64,000 nucleotides of DNA from Priapulus caudatus (GCF_000485595.1 NW_014577466.1:105744-169743), one strand, 5' to 3'. Shown: positions 1 to 13,500, numbered from the stretch's first letter. Made by a program: numbers and translations. The notes: generated by a model not told the origin, from the letters alone.

Positions 1-90
1 GTTTTTCTGATTTTTCTCTACAACAGCATCGGTTGCTATATAGAGAGAAATATAGAACACGTCAGATGTAAAATACTGTATATATATGTA

Positions 91-133
<43 letters not shown>

Positions 134-295
134 AAAGTTTACAGTAACGAGTGCACAACTCCCTATTTTCTCTTTGTGATATATAATACACATTACAAAC
201 ATTTACGCACTGTACACATAATGATACTAAGTCCAAAATGACAAACAGCTTCTTCTTAACCAACTAAATTGCCTACCAGCTACTAATTCTCATAT
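1..295. repeat. 3' flank of FBXO16 with (TA)n microsatellite
   Basis: This stretch lies downstream of the FBXO16 stop codon on the minus strand. It contains a TA dinucleotide run at about 79-129 and otherwise AT-rich unique sequence. I see no second gene and no clear polyadenylation signal on the minus strand. Confidence 0.8.
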
Positions 296-1611
296 TCAGC
301 TATTGAGGACAATGTTCTTTCCACCACGAAAGCTTCTTTCAAGCACTGGTAGAGCTCTCGTGCTACTCTGTTCATTAATAATCACCAAGCTGGAATCGCT
401 TCGTAGATTAATAATATTACGTTGCTGTGCTCTCGTGATATTACGTGATGGCAGCGTACCTGAGGAAGGTCGTGTTCGAGGCCTCCTGTCGGGAGAGGGA
501 GACCTAGGTCTGCACCACGATGACTGAGGTCTCGTGGATTTTCGACCGGTTCCACTATCGCACGTTTTCACCGACGACGGCCGCTACACGACAACAATAG
601 CAAAGGCGTGAATGGTGAATGACGGACGGGTAATCACGTAACTGAAATACATGATGCTGTTAGCCGACATCCCGAGAAAGCGATTTTGCGGCATGGCGAA
701 AAAGATATTAAATCGTTTTGCAAACAAATACCGACATACTTAGCATAGTCACCACACGCACAGAGAGAACGACCCCGTCGAACAACTCTGCAAGGAGTGT
801 CTGCGGCAAGGTCACCCCCGATTCTCAATCTTACAGTGAAACTCATTCTGTAAATTGGGAGACAAAAGTTCGCGGTTCTTTTATTCTCCACACCTTTGGC
901 CGTGTTAGATTCAGTTCCTTTATGCGTTTTGCGTACAACCTCTTCCAGGCGTCAGGCTCGTGTGTGCTCGGTGTGGGTGCAGGCAACCATCCAAACCTCA
1001 TACATTTCGGCATCCAGAGCTGGTCTAGTTCTGCCACGTACTTCCAGGACCAGCACACCTAGATTTGAACATGAGCACATGGTCGTGATCATACCATACA
1101 AACAAAATCAAAGGTTAAGCAAAGCTTATCGAATACTTGCATGAACGGGAGCGAGGAGATAATTACAAGCCTTTGCCGCTATCAAACAGCATGGGCGGCA
1201 CAAGATAATTTATATTAATTATAAATCAGAGAATTAGAAAAGATGCCGCTCGAGCTGCACACACACAGATGCACTAACACACACGCGCGCACCTCACCTG
1301 GGCGCATCTGCAGAGTGACCGTGGATCCAAGTACGATAGAATATGAAGCGTAAGTACACGAGGAAGCAGCCTGGTAAAGTCGTGGCATTTGATTGGTAGC
1401 CTGCGGTCCACCAGAACTCTTATGGCTTCCAGATGCGATAAGCTCAGCTTGCCGATAAGGTCTTCGAGTATGATCACACGCTGCGCGTCTGACCACATGT
1501 CATACTACATAACATGAATGCATTTATATAGCATATAGACAAGAGAGAGAGAGAGAGAGAGACGACAGAGGAGATGAACCGGAGTAGAGGAGACGAGAAT
1601 GAGGGAGAGAA

Positions 1612-1642
<31 letters not shown>

Positions 1643-1831
1643 ATGGGAGACGGGGGAGAAGAGAGAAGAGAGGAGAGGTTAGACAAGGACAGAGACGGAC
1701 GGAGGAGAGAGGCAGAGTGCGTAGGCTAGTGAGAGAGCAAAAAAGCAACGAGAGTGGAAAGAAGACGAGAGAGAAGCAGAAGCGAGGGGGTGAGGGACGA
1801 GAGAGATGTATGAGGGATAGTCGAGAGAGAG

Positions 1832-1876
<45 letters not shown>

Positions 1877-2274
1877 AGCAAATTGCAAGGATAGGATAAG
1901 GATGCTTAGGATCACTATGAGGATTCAGTGCTGATGATGCTCATGTACACCCATTATATAATGTTGATAATCGTGTAACACGTACGTGCGTATATAACGT
2001 AATATGCGATATAAACAAAATGAGCATAAATTACCATAAAAACAGGAGTTAATAATGACAAATTGTCAATTGTCAATTGACAATTTGTTATTATTAACTC
2101 CTGATAAAAAGTATACTAATATATAATTAAATATGTACTGTGTGAACAATTAATTTTTACTATTAAAATTCAGACACTTGCAATGTAGACAGACACACAT
2201 GTATACACAGTCCAATACACTGAAACAAATTATCTTACCCATTTTCCAAGCAGAGCTCTTCTCTCTTGAAAAAC
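296..2274 (-). CDS. FBXO16: F-box only protein 16 orthologue (5'-partial, last four coding exons)
   Basis: An F-box protein, expected to act as the substrate adaptor of an SCF ubiquitin ligase by binding SKP1 through the F-box. Exons, in transcript order: 2274-2239 (36 nt, VFQERRALLGKW), 1504-1298 (207 nt), 1058-894 (165 nt) and 583-296 (288 nt, ends TGA). All junctions are phase 0, with AG acceptors and donors gtaaga, gtgagg and gtgtgg. The first three exons align without gaps to the human FBXO16 block around ERRALLGKWFDKWTDSQ, LPRVLSLYIFSFLDPRSLCR and AELDQLWMLKC. The F-box starts at LPRVLTLHILSYLDPRSLCR and crosses the second junction. The last exon gives a basic, Ser/Arg/Pro-rich tail (95 aa) with little recognisable similarity. 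Its donor (gtgtgg) is weak, and reading through would instead end the protein at 843. N-terminal exons should lie between 2275 and the tau-like gene's start, but I could not find them. Confidence 0.88.
1205..1297. repeat. CA-rich intronic stretch in FBXO16
   Basis: A short run of CA/CG dinucleotides at about 1258-1290 directly follows the donor of the second visible FBXO16 exon. The rest of this 239-nt intron is unremarkable. Confidence 0.6.
1538..1875. repeat. (GA)n purine-strand microsatellite in FBXO16 intron
   Basis: About 340 bases of nearly pure GA-rich sequence on the plus strand, with uninterrupted (GA)n runs at the start and at 1830-1872. Every frame through it is open because of low complexity (RERERE / SLSLSL), so the overlapping open frames are not genes. 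It fills the intron between the 36-nt and 207-nt FBXO16 exons. Confidence 0.9.
2043..2103. repeat. 61-bp near-perfect palindrome, CAGGAGT family
   Basis: The sequence reads the same on both strands from CAGGAGTTAATAATGAC to its mirror image ending ACTCCTG. Similar termini and inner AATAATGACAAATT motifs recur at 10061, 10109, 15159, 21175 and 43196, so this is a dispersed element, not a chance hairpin. It sits in the FBXO16 intron. Confidence 0.85.
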
Positions 2275-3590
2275 CTAAAATTGGGTACAACCAGATATTC
2301 CAACTTTCATTCAATTTCAACGTTATTTATGCTAATTGAGAAATTGATAAAAAAAATCTGTGCCTAAAACTTACTGAGTATTGCCTGTGCTAACTCTAGT
2401 GGCGAGATAGCAAAATTTAATTTGTACATTTGCATTGCATTTTTGCATGTGGCACTTTAAGTTTAACCAGGGCTCCTGGTTTGAAAAAATCATGCAAAAA
2501 TCATGGTTATCATTCCTGGCAGGCGATCAACAATTTACTGTCACTGAATCGAATTATCAATACCTGTGCATTAGTTTCTACATTATTGAGTGGCGTCCAA
2601 CTACTTTTCAAATAACTGACAGTGGAACAGGGTGTTTTCTTACTGCCCATAGTTGAAATTACGCGATAACTGCTGCCGCTAAATTTCGCATTATATGTTA
2701 TCGATTTTACTACGCAAGTAAAATCGGTAGTTTGTTTGTTGATACACGGTCACGATACTAGACTGGCTATTCTGCGTATATTATATAATAAAATTGTAAG
2801 CAAAGAGCGTTGTGTGACAGTCTTATCCACTTGTCTGCCTGCCATCTGTCGGGCTTTGTTAAATTTACTAGGAATTAATACTAATAGCTCACGTCATTAG
2901 TATTCATATTACGCATATTAAGCTGTATTGGAAACCCTATAATTACATTGTATAAAAAAATATACTCCTATATTAAAATGTATTAAATGTGTGAAATGTC
3001 ACCAGTAACATTGAGTGATAGGATCATTGACTTTTCCAGAAAAGGCGGACCCATCATGTTGCTATCCTCCATCACTAGGAGGCAGCTCAGTGGTGCCGAA
3101 GGCGAAGATAAAAAAGAATACACTGAAGTGAATAATTTTTTAAACCCTTCAATTTTAGGAAGTTGCTTACGATTAAAATCAGAACGGATAACACTAGTAG
3201 GTAAATGATATAACAGGTTAGTGTGTGCAGCGTGCGTAAGGAAATTTGCTTTCTGTGTTTCTAGTGTAAAAACCGTCGCACGCATACAAAAACAATCGTA
3301 ACATGTAGACGCACTACTCGCATTGAACCTGACAAGCTGCAAGCTCACATACATGTACAGTATTTTACGGGTTCGCCGCTAAGCAATTTTAAGTAATTAG
3401 CAGTTAGCTCTCCTTTGCGCCCTAGCGTTGCAGTGTGATTCATTACGAGCATTAATGTGTATCGGTTTTGCTGTTTCAGATTTCACGCAGACGAAGTGCG
3501 ATAGGAGTGAGACGTGCTTGCCCCTCTCATTGTGCATAGGTCGGCTGTGAATTTACTGTGCTCTTGGTAAGCTAACATTGATTATAAGAC
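2275..3590. promoter_or_regulatory. Head-to-head interval between FBXO16 and the tau-like gene
   Basis: The two genes diverge here, so the missing FBXO16 5' exon(s) and the promoters of both genes should be in this 1.3 kb. A 5' untranslated exon of the tau-like gene is suggested by a good acceptor (gctgtttcag) before 3480, running into the start codon at 3591. I cannot place transcription starts or a TATA box. Confidence 0.45.
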
Positions 3591-6500
3591 ATGGAAGAAG
3601 TTGAGCAGGGACTGCCTCGTGAACGGGAGCCACAGCCAGAGCCGATTCAACAGATGCAGTCAATGAAAGTGAATGGTGGTATGTACATAATTATGAATAC
3701 AATAATCAATGGTGCTGTGCCATAGAAACGGAGCCCCAGCTTTTAACGAAGAGAAGGAACGAGTGCAGTTAGTGTTATCGTGATCAGGGGTTTATGTAGT
3801 CCTTGATTTGATATTGAATCAATCCACAATCGAAATGGATGTTAAGATTAACAATTTTTAAGCAGATGTCAGTGTTATTTTTACAATTTGGCTGTATATT
3901 TTTCACAATGGTCACCCGTTTCATCAGAACTGTATATTAGTCAGTAATTACAACAAAATCGAGAACGTTTTTGCTGGACCACAGCTGCAGTGCGCTACTG
4001 CATATAATTGTACCAAAAATTTACAAACAGGTTATTGTTTTCATAAAATGAATAATTAGATACAAGACACAATTACCCTGATAAATTCTTGGTTATGTAT
4101 TTCGTGTTAGTATATTAGTGTTTTTTATGTATGGATCATGCAGCTAGTAAAACATATTTATGAATTAACTAATTGATTATAAATGTAATTCCAATATGCA
4201 TTGATCAAACAGTCATTTACTTCCTCCATATGTCAAGTGATCATGTATAGAATGTAGAACTAGTTAAGATATGATTAAAATTTCCATCCTCCCAATTAAA
4301 TTTTAATCGTGTATTGACATTGTGTGTACCTAAGAAATTACAATATACCATATGACATTAGAAAGTAATACACTGCGAGATAGAAAATTCCCATATGTTT
4401 CTGTGCTATAACTAACAGGCATGTTTGTGCTGTGTAATAGATAAATGTACATAAATTTAATCTTCATTCAGATGATTTGAACATAAAGTGCTATATAGCT
4501 CTACGGTGATGACCCTGATCATGTTTAGGTTAGTAGGGCTCATAGGGTCTATGTCCCCCAGGGTACTATCGGAGGGTACCCTGGGTACGGTTCGATATAT
4601 CGGAACGTACCCTGGTACCAGGTACTATCTAATATGCCGGACCGTACTTCGCCTACTCCACTAACGAGTCTAGGGAGTCGCCTACGCCTACTCCCTAACC
4701 CTAACCCTAACCCTAACCATATCAAATAGTTACGAGGGTACGTTCCGATATATCGAACCGTACCCAGGGTACCCTCCGATAGTACCCTGGGGTACATAGA
4801 CCCTATGAGCGTTAGTAGGCACTGAAGTTAGTGACTCATTTTAGGTGTACTGCCATTTGCCACCGATAGTCTCGTTGCATCCCCAGTTCTACTGTATGAA
4901 AATTCTATAAACTCGGCTTTCCCTATTCTGCTCCAGTTGCACGCAGAACCTCCTCACGCAGAAATCCCTCGGGGCTATGACACAATGATGCTGTGCACTA
5001 GTGCAGTGCAAGAATAGGTTTTGCTGGCTTTGTGCTGGAAATACGTTGAATGCCAACCGGCTTCAATTTGAGTGTATATATGATAATAATTCAATTGCAA
5101 TGCAGATCGGCTGAGTGTACTCTAGGTTACTAGCAACAATCTAGTTAGTAATACATAGCATGCAGGGCCGTAGCTTGCGGTGGGGGGGCAAGGAGGGCAG
5201 CTGCCCCCCCTAGATTTAGGAGAAAAATTAAAAACATAAATTGTTCTACTAAAAGAGAGTTGTCGTAGTCAGAATGAAGGCTGTATACATGTACTCAAAA
5301 GTGCCTCAAATACCATCTCCTGCGATCTACATTTTCAAAAGTTTCTGTGGGAGGACCCCCACACCCCCACCTGTTTCTCACCCCCTCCTTGAGATCCTGA
5401 ATTCGCCACTGCCCCCCTAGGAATTTGCTCAGCCTACGGCCCTGGCATGATAATTATTAGTGTAATATGATGATATGAAACGGATTCACACCAGAGTACA
5501 ATATCACTCTTCAGCAATACATGTTCCTGCACAGATAGTCTAGTTGTCTTCATAGAAGAAGATATTTGTTTTGATTCACTCCTGGCTACATGTATGCTAA
5601 CGATCGGTCATTTGTGTGTTACTTGTACAGTACGACGTCATCAATCGTAAAGTGTCTTGGGTATTCAGACAAACTACGTCTGGTTCCATCCATGCGCGTT
5701 GAAAATTATAGATTGATATAGCGTCTTTGCTACGTTATTTACGTGTTTGCTACGAGTTATTGGAGACATTTATGTGTACCTTGGTATTAATTAGTTATTA
5801 TCTGGATGTAAGGTAAGCCATGGCGTTGTTTAGCTGTGGCAGCGTTGTCACTGCCTTGCTATTGCACTATAGGGTCAACTCCACCCATAGAAATAATGTG
5901 TGTCTCTATAATATATTTCTATGACACCACCGAACAGGCAAAATCTCTTCCGTTGAATTAATCGATGTTTCATTGCATTGAAATTGCCCCTATACAAGTT
6001 GTTAGTTAAGTTAAATCCCTTCCCGTGCCTATGTACCTACAAGTTGTACCACCGATTAAAGAAAGGTTGTTGCCAGTGACACACATAACAGTCAAGGTGT
6101 AGAGAGGTCAGTATAACGCGTTCACACGTGGCGACGTCTGCTGTACCAGTTTTACGACCTGACTAAATAAGACGTCGGCTGCTTACGTGCATGTCAACCC
6201 TGCATGCCTATGCAGCTAACGAGAGGCAGCTAACAAAAGACTCACGGTTGCGTGCCCTCACGTAAAGGTTCGTGCTTAATCCGTTTGAATTGCCCGTACG
6301 AGTTATTAGCAATTCAAAATAGATTATAATATAATAGTTCAGTAAGGTTATAGCTACCAGATAGTGTCATAGCAGCTTGCTTCGTGCTAAAAATTTGAGA
6401 AAATGTGAGCTAATGTTAGAAATTACTTAAACACATTCATGGCAGTTAAGGTTGTCGCCTCGACGTAAAACAGCGCGTGTCAACTCTAGCGGTGCGGATA

Positions 6501-7469
6501 TCACCGATGTTCCACATGACACAACTGCTGAGAGTGGCGTGACTGTCGTTTTCCTTTTGTCCGCGAGCCAGCCCAAGTGTACAAACGCTGAGCAGCCGTA
6601 ACCCTGTGTCCAGTCTATACGCCACTCACGTCATTTTTGTGGTCAATACAACGTGAGAGTCCGATGTGCGCACCGGTTCTAGTATTCGTCGATTGTAGTA
6701 ATTTGCGACGAGTAGTCACGTCTAATGGCCAAACATGATCATGATAGAGAGTCCGGATATGCGTTTACCGTGTTCATGGCAGTTCCATGAACCCAGAAGC
6801 ATTAAGGAGCTCTAGCCTGCGACCTGACAGACTGGTCGTGGATACATGTACTCGCAGCGGACTTTACACTGCACCTGGCAACGGTCGGTAGTACCAGGAG
6901 ACATCAGCTTCTAGCGACTGACTTCATTCTGACATTCGTAATGCATCCTAGAATAAACGTACTGTACGCGGCAACGGCTGAAGCGCTTGTATATTGTATA
7001 AGCTTGGCGAAAATAAGAAAGAGAAGCGTGCTGAATATTACATGGTTGTCTGACATTTGTCGCATTTGCGTCAGTACAAGGGGCATAGCACAGGTAGGGC
7101 GTATCATGCAGGACCTGAAGTGACAGGTGATGCTCAAAGCCTCTGTGGAACAAGCCTGTATATCGCCTCCAGCCGCCAAAGTTCTACTTGATAACAGGCT
7201 GTAAACATGCAGTTTACAAGAATTCAAACTACTCGCAGATTAGTGAGAGCGGTTTAATAGAGTCTACGCTGATAGCCGAATTTTGCAGCATCGAAATGTA
7301 AAGTATATGAGAAAGTCTTCTCCGTCGCATCTCTCCCTGTCCTGCCTCCCATGATCCTCACTCCCTCAGCTATCATCATAACTCTTTCATCCTGGAAGAG
7401 CCAGCTATCTCTCTGGAAGTACCCTAGCTCCGTTACCCTGGAAGCACGTCAGCTTTCTCTCGCTCTCGC

Positions 7470-7525
<56 letters not shown>

Positions 7526-10500
7526 CCTTGGGATGATGCCTCTATATGAACGCTCCTAATGTGTGATGTGTACACTCGTCGCAGACTCCTCGTAATTATT
7601 CAATCATATGGGCGGAATCGCCGGCGCCGCGGCAAACGCGGACTATCGGTGCCGCTGCTTAATGGACCAGCGGTAATTTCCAAACCACGGACATCGATGC
7701 TTCCCGTAAACAGTGTTGCATCTGCGGCGATGGCTCGTAGGGGGCGGATGCCTATGGGCCGTTGCGCGTTGGTCCGGCACGCACGCAGCGCGCTGCACTT
7801 CGCTATTCTGCTGATAGATGAGGAGGGGGAGATCGCGAGATGCTGCCTGCAGGTGCGTCTTCTTCGCACGTATAGCCAGGTACGGGCGGATATGTTCGAA
7901 ATTGGAGAAATGTCGCGACGCGGTGGGGGGGGGGGGTGGATCTACGCTGCCTAAGAAACGCCAGGGACTTCTGTTGTCACTTATATATTCAAGCACGTAA
8001 AAAACTAGTGGGGCTGTTGTTGTTGATTGCCGGGGCGGGGAAGCACGAGTTGATCTATCGTCGCACAGAGGATCTTGCCCGCCTGCTTTATTATTGATGC
8101 CTGGGGCACGTGTGCGTGTCACACGGCCCACCACTACCACGTACCCCGCTCTGGTGGCTTTGGCGAAGTGTGGAAACGCCGCTCGCTTGGCACGTCTGTA
8201 TGTAGGCCTACAGAGCAGTTTGCAGTTCATCTCGACAGCTAGAGCTAGAGCTACTGTTTGCACGCGCAGTGTGCAAATATTCATCACTGACTTTAGGGGG
8301 CTAGCTATCGCGAGTGACGTCGCAGTTGGCGGGTTAAAGTTATGACACAGTTATGGCAGTTGATACATGATGACATATAATACAAGGCATATGATGCCGC
8401 TTTTCAGATACTTGCTGAACGACTGTTAGCCGCTCCCTGCTGAACGCGGGATAACTTTATGCTCCGGGATCGTGGTTTCACATCTTGGCCGCGGGATAAC
8501 TTTAGCTCGGGATAAGTCGTTTCATACTGCGCACGACTTTAGCCCGCTTCTGAAGCGGGATAACTTTAGCTCGGGATAAGTCGTTTCATACTGCGCACGA
8601 CTTTAGCCCGCTTCTGAAGCGGGATAACTTTAGCTCGGGATAAGTCGTTTCATACTGCGCACGACTTTAGCCCGCTTCTGAAGCGGGATAACTTTAGCTC
8701 GGGATAAGTCGTTTCATACTGACGTTAGCTCGGGTCTGAAGCGGACCTGAACCACCTCCTGAGGTGGAATAACTTTAGCTCGGGCTAAGTGTTTTTCTAC
8801 CTTTCATACTGGGGTTTATCCCGCTTCAGGTCCGGACCTGAAGCGGGATAACCCCCCAGTATGAATGGGGTAATGGGGGGTTTGGCGGGGGGGAATTTAG
8901 AGCGAGCTAAAGTCGAGATACCTTTTCATACTGACGTTAGCTCGGGTCTGAAGCGGACCTGACCAACCCCTAGAGCGGGATAACTTTAGCTCGGGCTAAG
9001 GGTGTTTCGACCTTTCATATTGGGGTTTATCCCGCTTCAGGTCCGGACCTGAAGCGGGATAAACCCCAGTGTGAAAGCAGCATGATAGTCACAAATAACG
9101 GGTCAAAGCTACCTCGATGGAATAGGATTGTTTTTTTTATATATTATTGAACGTGTTTTCTTGTGTGTTTTTTTTCTTGTGAAGCGGACATTTGAGCGCG
9201 TGCGAAAGGGGTTGAGTAGGATCGCGGAGCAGGGCTGCAGTGCTTTATTATAGTTGTATCGACGCTCACACTCTGCAAATACTTTTCAGTCTCATACAGT
9301 GAATATAGTCGAAGCGACGAAGATTTGGACCAAGACTCTGTGTTCTACCGTATCGTCACGGAGATAGGTCAGGATCAGCTCTCGGCTCGTTTTTCTTTTA
9401 TTTTTTTTGCATCGGTCGAGATCTCCCCAACTCCCCCACCCACCACCACTCCTCCCACGAATAACTCCGCCTGGGAATGTGGGGGGAAGGTGGTGCCGCT
9501 GTTAACTCCTATTTATTCAAGCAGAGGGAAGCAGATACGATGGGGGGGGGGAGATGGCGATAAAGTACGACTTAAAGCGTGTCTCATCAGTTGTGAGTTC
9601 TTACATTAAAGTGTGGTATTCGCAGAGCTGAGGTTGGCCTCATGGTACTGGGCTTCCAATACGAGCATTCCCCGTGTATTGCGTGACGTGGGGGAGATGA
9701 GGGGTGGGGGAGATGAGGGGGGTGGGGGAGATGAGGGGGGTGGGGGTTATATATGATAACGTATACGCGCTCGTAACATATCCGGCTTGTGAATAGATCA
9801 AATATGTGCAGAAAAATGCACGAGTAAGTGCCGATGCCTCGTCGTAGTGGTCGCATCCCATAATACCATGCAGGAGTGTCATAATATAGACTGTAATAAT
9901 ATCAGGGGTAAATAATAATAGTAAATAGTAAATAGTAATAATAATACGTAATAATAAATAATTATAATAGGTATATGTATAATCTCAGGAGTGAATAATA
10001 ATAGTAAATAGTAAATAGTAATAATAATAAATATAATATCAGAATATGTATATGTATAATATCAGGGTTTAATAATGACAAATTTTGTCATTAGTAACCC
10101 CTGATAATATCAGGAGTCTATCAATATATTGATAGACTCCTGATAATATGTATATATGTATATAGACTCATATAATAGGAGTATCTATATTATGCCACTC
10201 CTGCTAATACTAAGCGAGCGTCCTGACCTCGGCGGTGACCTTCTCTCGATGGAGAGCGAAAGATGACGAGCAGGCCAGAATTACGGTCGCTTATAGTTAA
10301 TCATCGGTTGATCCGACGAAGCGTCGGACGCGGTTGCTACTGCGCGCAGGCGACGGTCACTCGCGGTGCATTATGGGATGCGGCGACTGCATGCACGGCG
10401 ACGACACGGGCGCGGCCCCGTCGTCACAGCAACGCTCGAGCGGACGACGACGGCGGCTGCCGACGGCGGGGCCGACGAGTGCAGGGTGAGGGCTTGGCTT

Positions 10501-13500
10501 TGCAGATGAGCGGAGCGCTAACATCGAGCGGCATATCTACACGGCGAAACACCAGACGGCGGTGGGGTCGTGGTGCGCGGCACACGCCGACGACGGCGAC
10601 GCGTTGCTAGTTATATATGTGCCGGAAGAGCCCGACCCGCCCGTGTCGCCACCCGTGTCACCACCCGCGTCGCCACCCGTGTCGCCACCCGTGTCGCCAC
10701 CCGTGTCGCCGCCTGCGTCGCCGCCCGCGTCGCCACCGCTGACACCGGAATCGGAACCGGAACCGGACGGGCTGACGGCGGTGCTGCAAGGTTTGACACC
10801 GTTTCCATGTTAGACGCGCGCGTACGTATATATATAACAACAGCAGGAATCGTGCACCGGGGAGAAATACACATTTTTCCGGAAATAGCCGAACGGTAGT
10901 AGGGCGCAACTTCGGGATCACTCGGGTCCATAATACACATGTGTACACATGTATACGCATTGTGAACCCTAACCCTAACCCTAACCCTAAACAGAAAAAT
11001 AAAAAGAATAAAAAAATAAAAAATAAACAGATGGGATTTGAACCATAGACCTTTCAGACGTAACGCTCGTGCTCTACGAGCTCGGCTATTGAGGATTATT
11101 GAAAATGGCACATGACATATGCTAAATAAGCAAATTTACACCCTGGTATGTAAAATGTGTATTTCTCCTTGGTGCAAAAATCCAACAGCAGCAGCGCGTC
11201 GAGTATTATCCGAGAGGGGGAGCCACCTGCATCGATGCTGTGGCCGGCAGGGTGTTGCTATCCCCCGGGCGTGGAAGAACGGTCACATGATACAGTTGAC
11301 GTATACTTCAAAACCGAACAGTAACAATAACCATAACTCCAACACTAACCCTAACACTAAATATCTATATATCGGGTGTCATCCACAAAAATTAATCTAT
11401 GGTGTGGGGACAGATATCATGATACAAAAACCCTAACCCTAATCCTAATCCTAATCCTAACCCTAACCCTAACCTTAACCCTAACCCTAACCCTGATCCT
11501 AACACTAGTGCTGCCACGTTGCGGTACCGTCCCTCCACGCCCGGGGGACAGCAACACCCTGGCCGCCACCAAGGAGCTAAATATAACAAGGAGAGGAAGC
11601 GGATTGGCTGTGTGCTTTTCGCCTCAAGGGCGCCATCTATGGCCCATATTCAGCTGAAACGGCTGTGCAGATCCGAACCCAGAGACAATAGCAAACTGCA
11701 TGCAGTGCACCTTCGTACACTCAGGATACCACTGCCACAATGCTAGCATTATTTTTATAAGTGGGCGAAGCTCCGGGGAAATCCAGCGAATGGAGATTCG
11801 TAAACAGCGCATGATTTGAAAGTAGTAAATGGGCGCACAATACGCGCACTATTTCGTATCACTATTTTATCAAATTTTTCATAAAACAATGGTTGGATTT
11901 TTAAAATCTTTGCAACTTTTATTAGTCCAAATCTTATTACATAGGATACGAGTAACGTGGCTGCTGTAAAACTTGTAGTAAAAAAGCGTTACAAATTGTA
12001 ACGGAAATCTGCTTGTGGCAGTGGTAGATTGGGCCCATGAACGAGAGCGCCATCTGTCGTGGAGTTTGAGACAATAGAACACTAATCTGTTTTAGGCCAA
12101 TATGGCCAAATATGGCAAAGATTTGGGCCAGATATGGCGGCGCTTCCTCTCCTTGTTATATTTAGCTCCTTGGCCGGCACGAGGGTGTCCAAGAATGGAA
12201 GAAATATTAGAAATCATTTGTGCCTTGTTACCTAATATACTGTTCTTACTTTACGTCTATTTTTTAATGCCTACTTAGTACATTCTGCTGGTATCTTGAT
12301 TGAGTGTACTTCATCTTTTGTGCTTGCTATATACAGTCATTTTTTTATGATTACTATATGATATTCGTCCGTTTCAACCGTCGTTGTCATCGCTATTCAT
12401 ATCTGTGTTCGAATCCATCATCATTATAACAGGTGTATATTATTATGACACTCCTGATTATATTATATACTCCATTAAGACGGTCACGTATATACATGAC
12501 AGAGATGGTTAATCTTGATTCACGCTGGCATCACCTGCGCATGCTGACGCATGATTAAGGCGCTAATTCGCGGTAGTACACGCGTCGCTACGCACGCACG
12601 CACGCACGAACGCACGCACACGCACGCACGCACGCCGTGGACGTTGTGGTTCGATAACGGTGCGTGCGGTGCGTACGGGGGGGGGGGGCGTGTCGGTGAT
12701 TGGGAGGGAAGCCAGCCGCACGAGCTATATAGTGTGCTGACGCAGCATCTTTCCTCTAGATGATGCCTAGATCGATGTATATACAGAGTTCGCCATTAGT
12801 CGTCTAATGAATGAGCGTCTCTGGTGAACTTGATAAACACACTGGCGTGTGTGTGTGCGTGCGTACGTGCGTACGTATGTGCGTGTGTTCACGCAGGTGT
12901 GCGTGCTTGAGGGTGTTGGTGAGATAATAACCCTTACTAACTCCCCGAACATAATCATTACTTTAAAATACAGTTAAAAGTTGGCCAGGTGAAAAAATAT
13001 GGCGAAAGTCGTTTAAAATATGCGAGCAATAAGAATTCTACCATGCAATTTTATTATGAAAAATGAACATGGAATTTAACGCGCTTCCTCTCTTGTTCGC
13101 TTTACATAGATCGGTATATTTTAGCCATGGAAGTAACTTGTAATAACTGTGTAGCGGTCGTGCGTGCGTGCGCGCATGTGTGTGGATGTGTCGTAGTGGC
13201 GTGAGCCTGCCACTTATTGCATCGGGTTCTATCAGAGAAGAATTATGAGAAATTTTGTCATTATTCACCCCTGGTTTCATGTTTGCGCGACCCAGCGCTA
13301 ATCAGACTCCACCTCTCTCGCTGGGATGCTGGTGATCGGTCACCAGGCCACAGCTATCAGTAGGCGTTCGTGCTGGCGCGTTGATGCAGTCTGGTGAAGC
13401 CACGATACGATGGGGGGTGGCAGCCTGCATTCAGGCCTGGGAAAGTCAGGTGCACTCGTTAGATTAGTAGCGACTCATTATCCGGTGAATGTCGTACGTT

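Noticed and set aside
2983-3354. Minus-strand 123-codon frame as the missing N-terminus of FBXO16
   Set aside because: It lacks any match to the FBXO16 N-terminal motif expected before VFQERRALLGKW and has no suitable phase-0 donor.
7643-8287. 214-codon minus-strand frame in intron 1
   Set aside because: Biased composition, no domain, no splice context, and overlapping open frames on the other strand typical of CpG-rich non-coding DNA.
8495-8750. Regularly spaced repeats that could suggest a CRISPR array
   Set aside because: The 64-bp units are contiguous with no unique spacers, the genome is animal, and no cas genes are present. The same holds for the 26-bp and 40-bp arrays.
11026-11100. 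Functional tRNA gene on the minus strand
   Set aside because: A and B boxes are present, but acceptor and anticodon stems do not pair, so I call it a tRNA-derived repeat.
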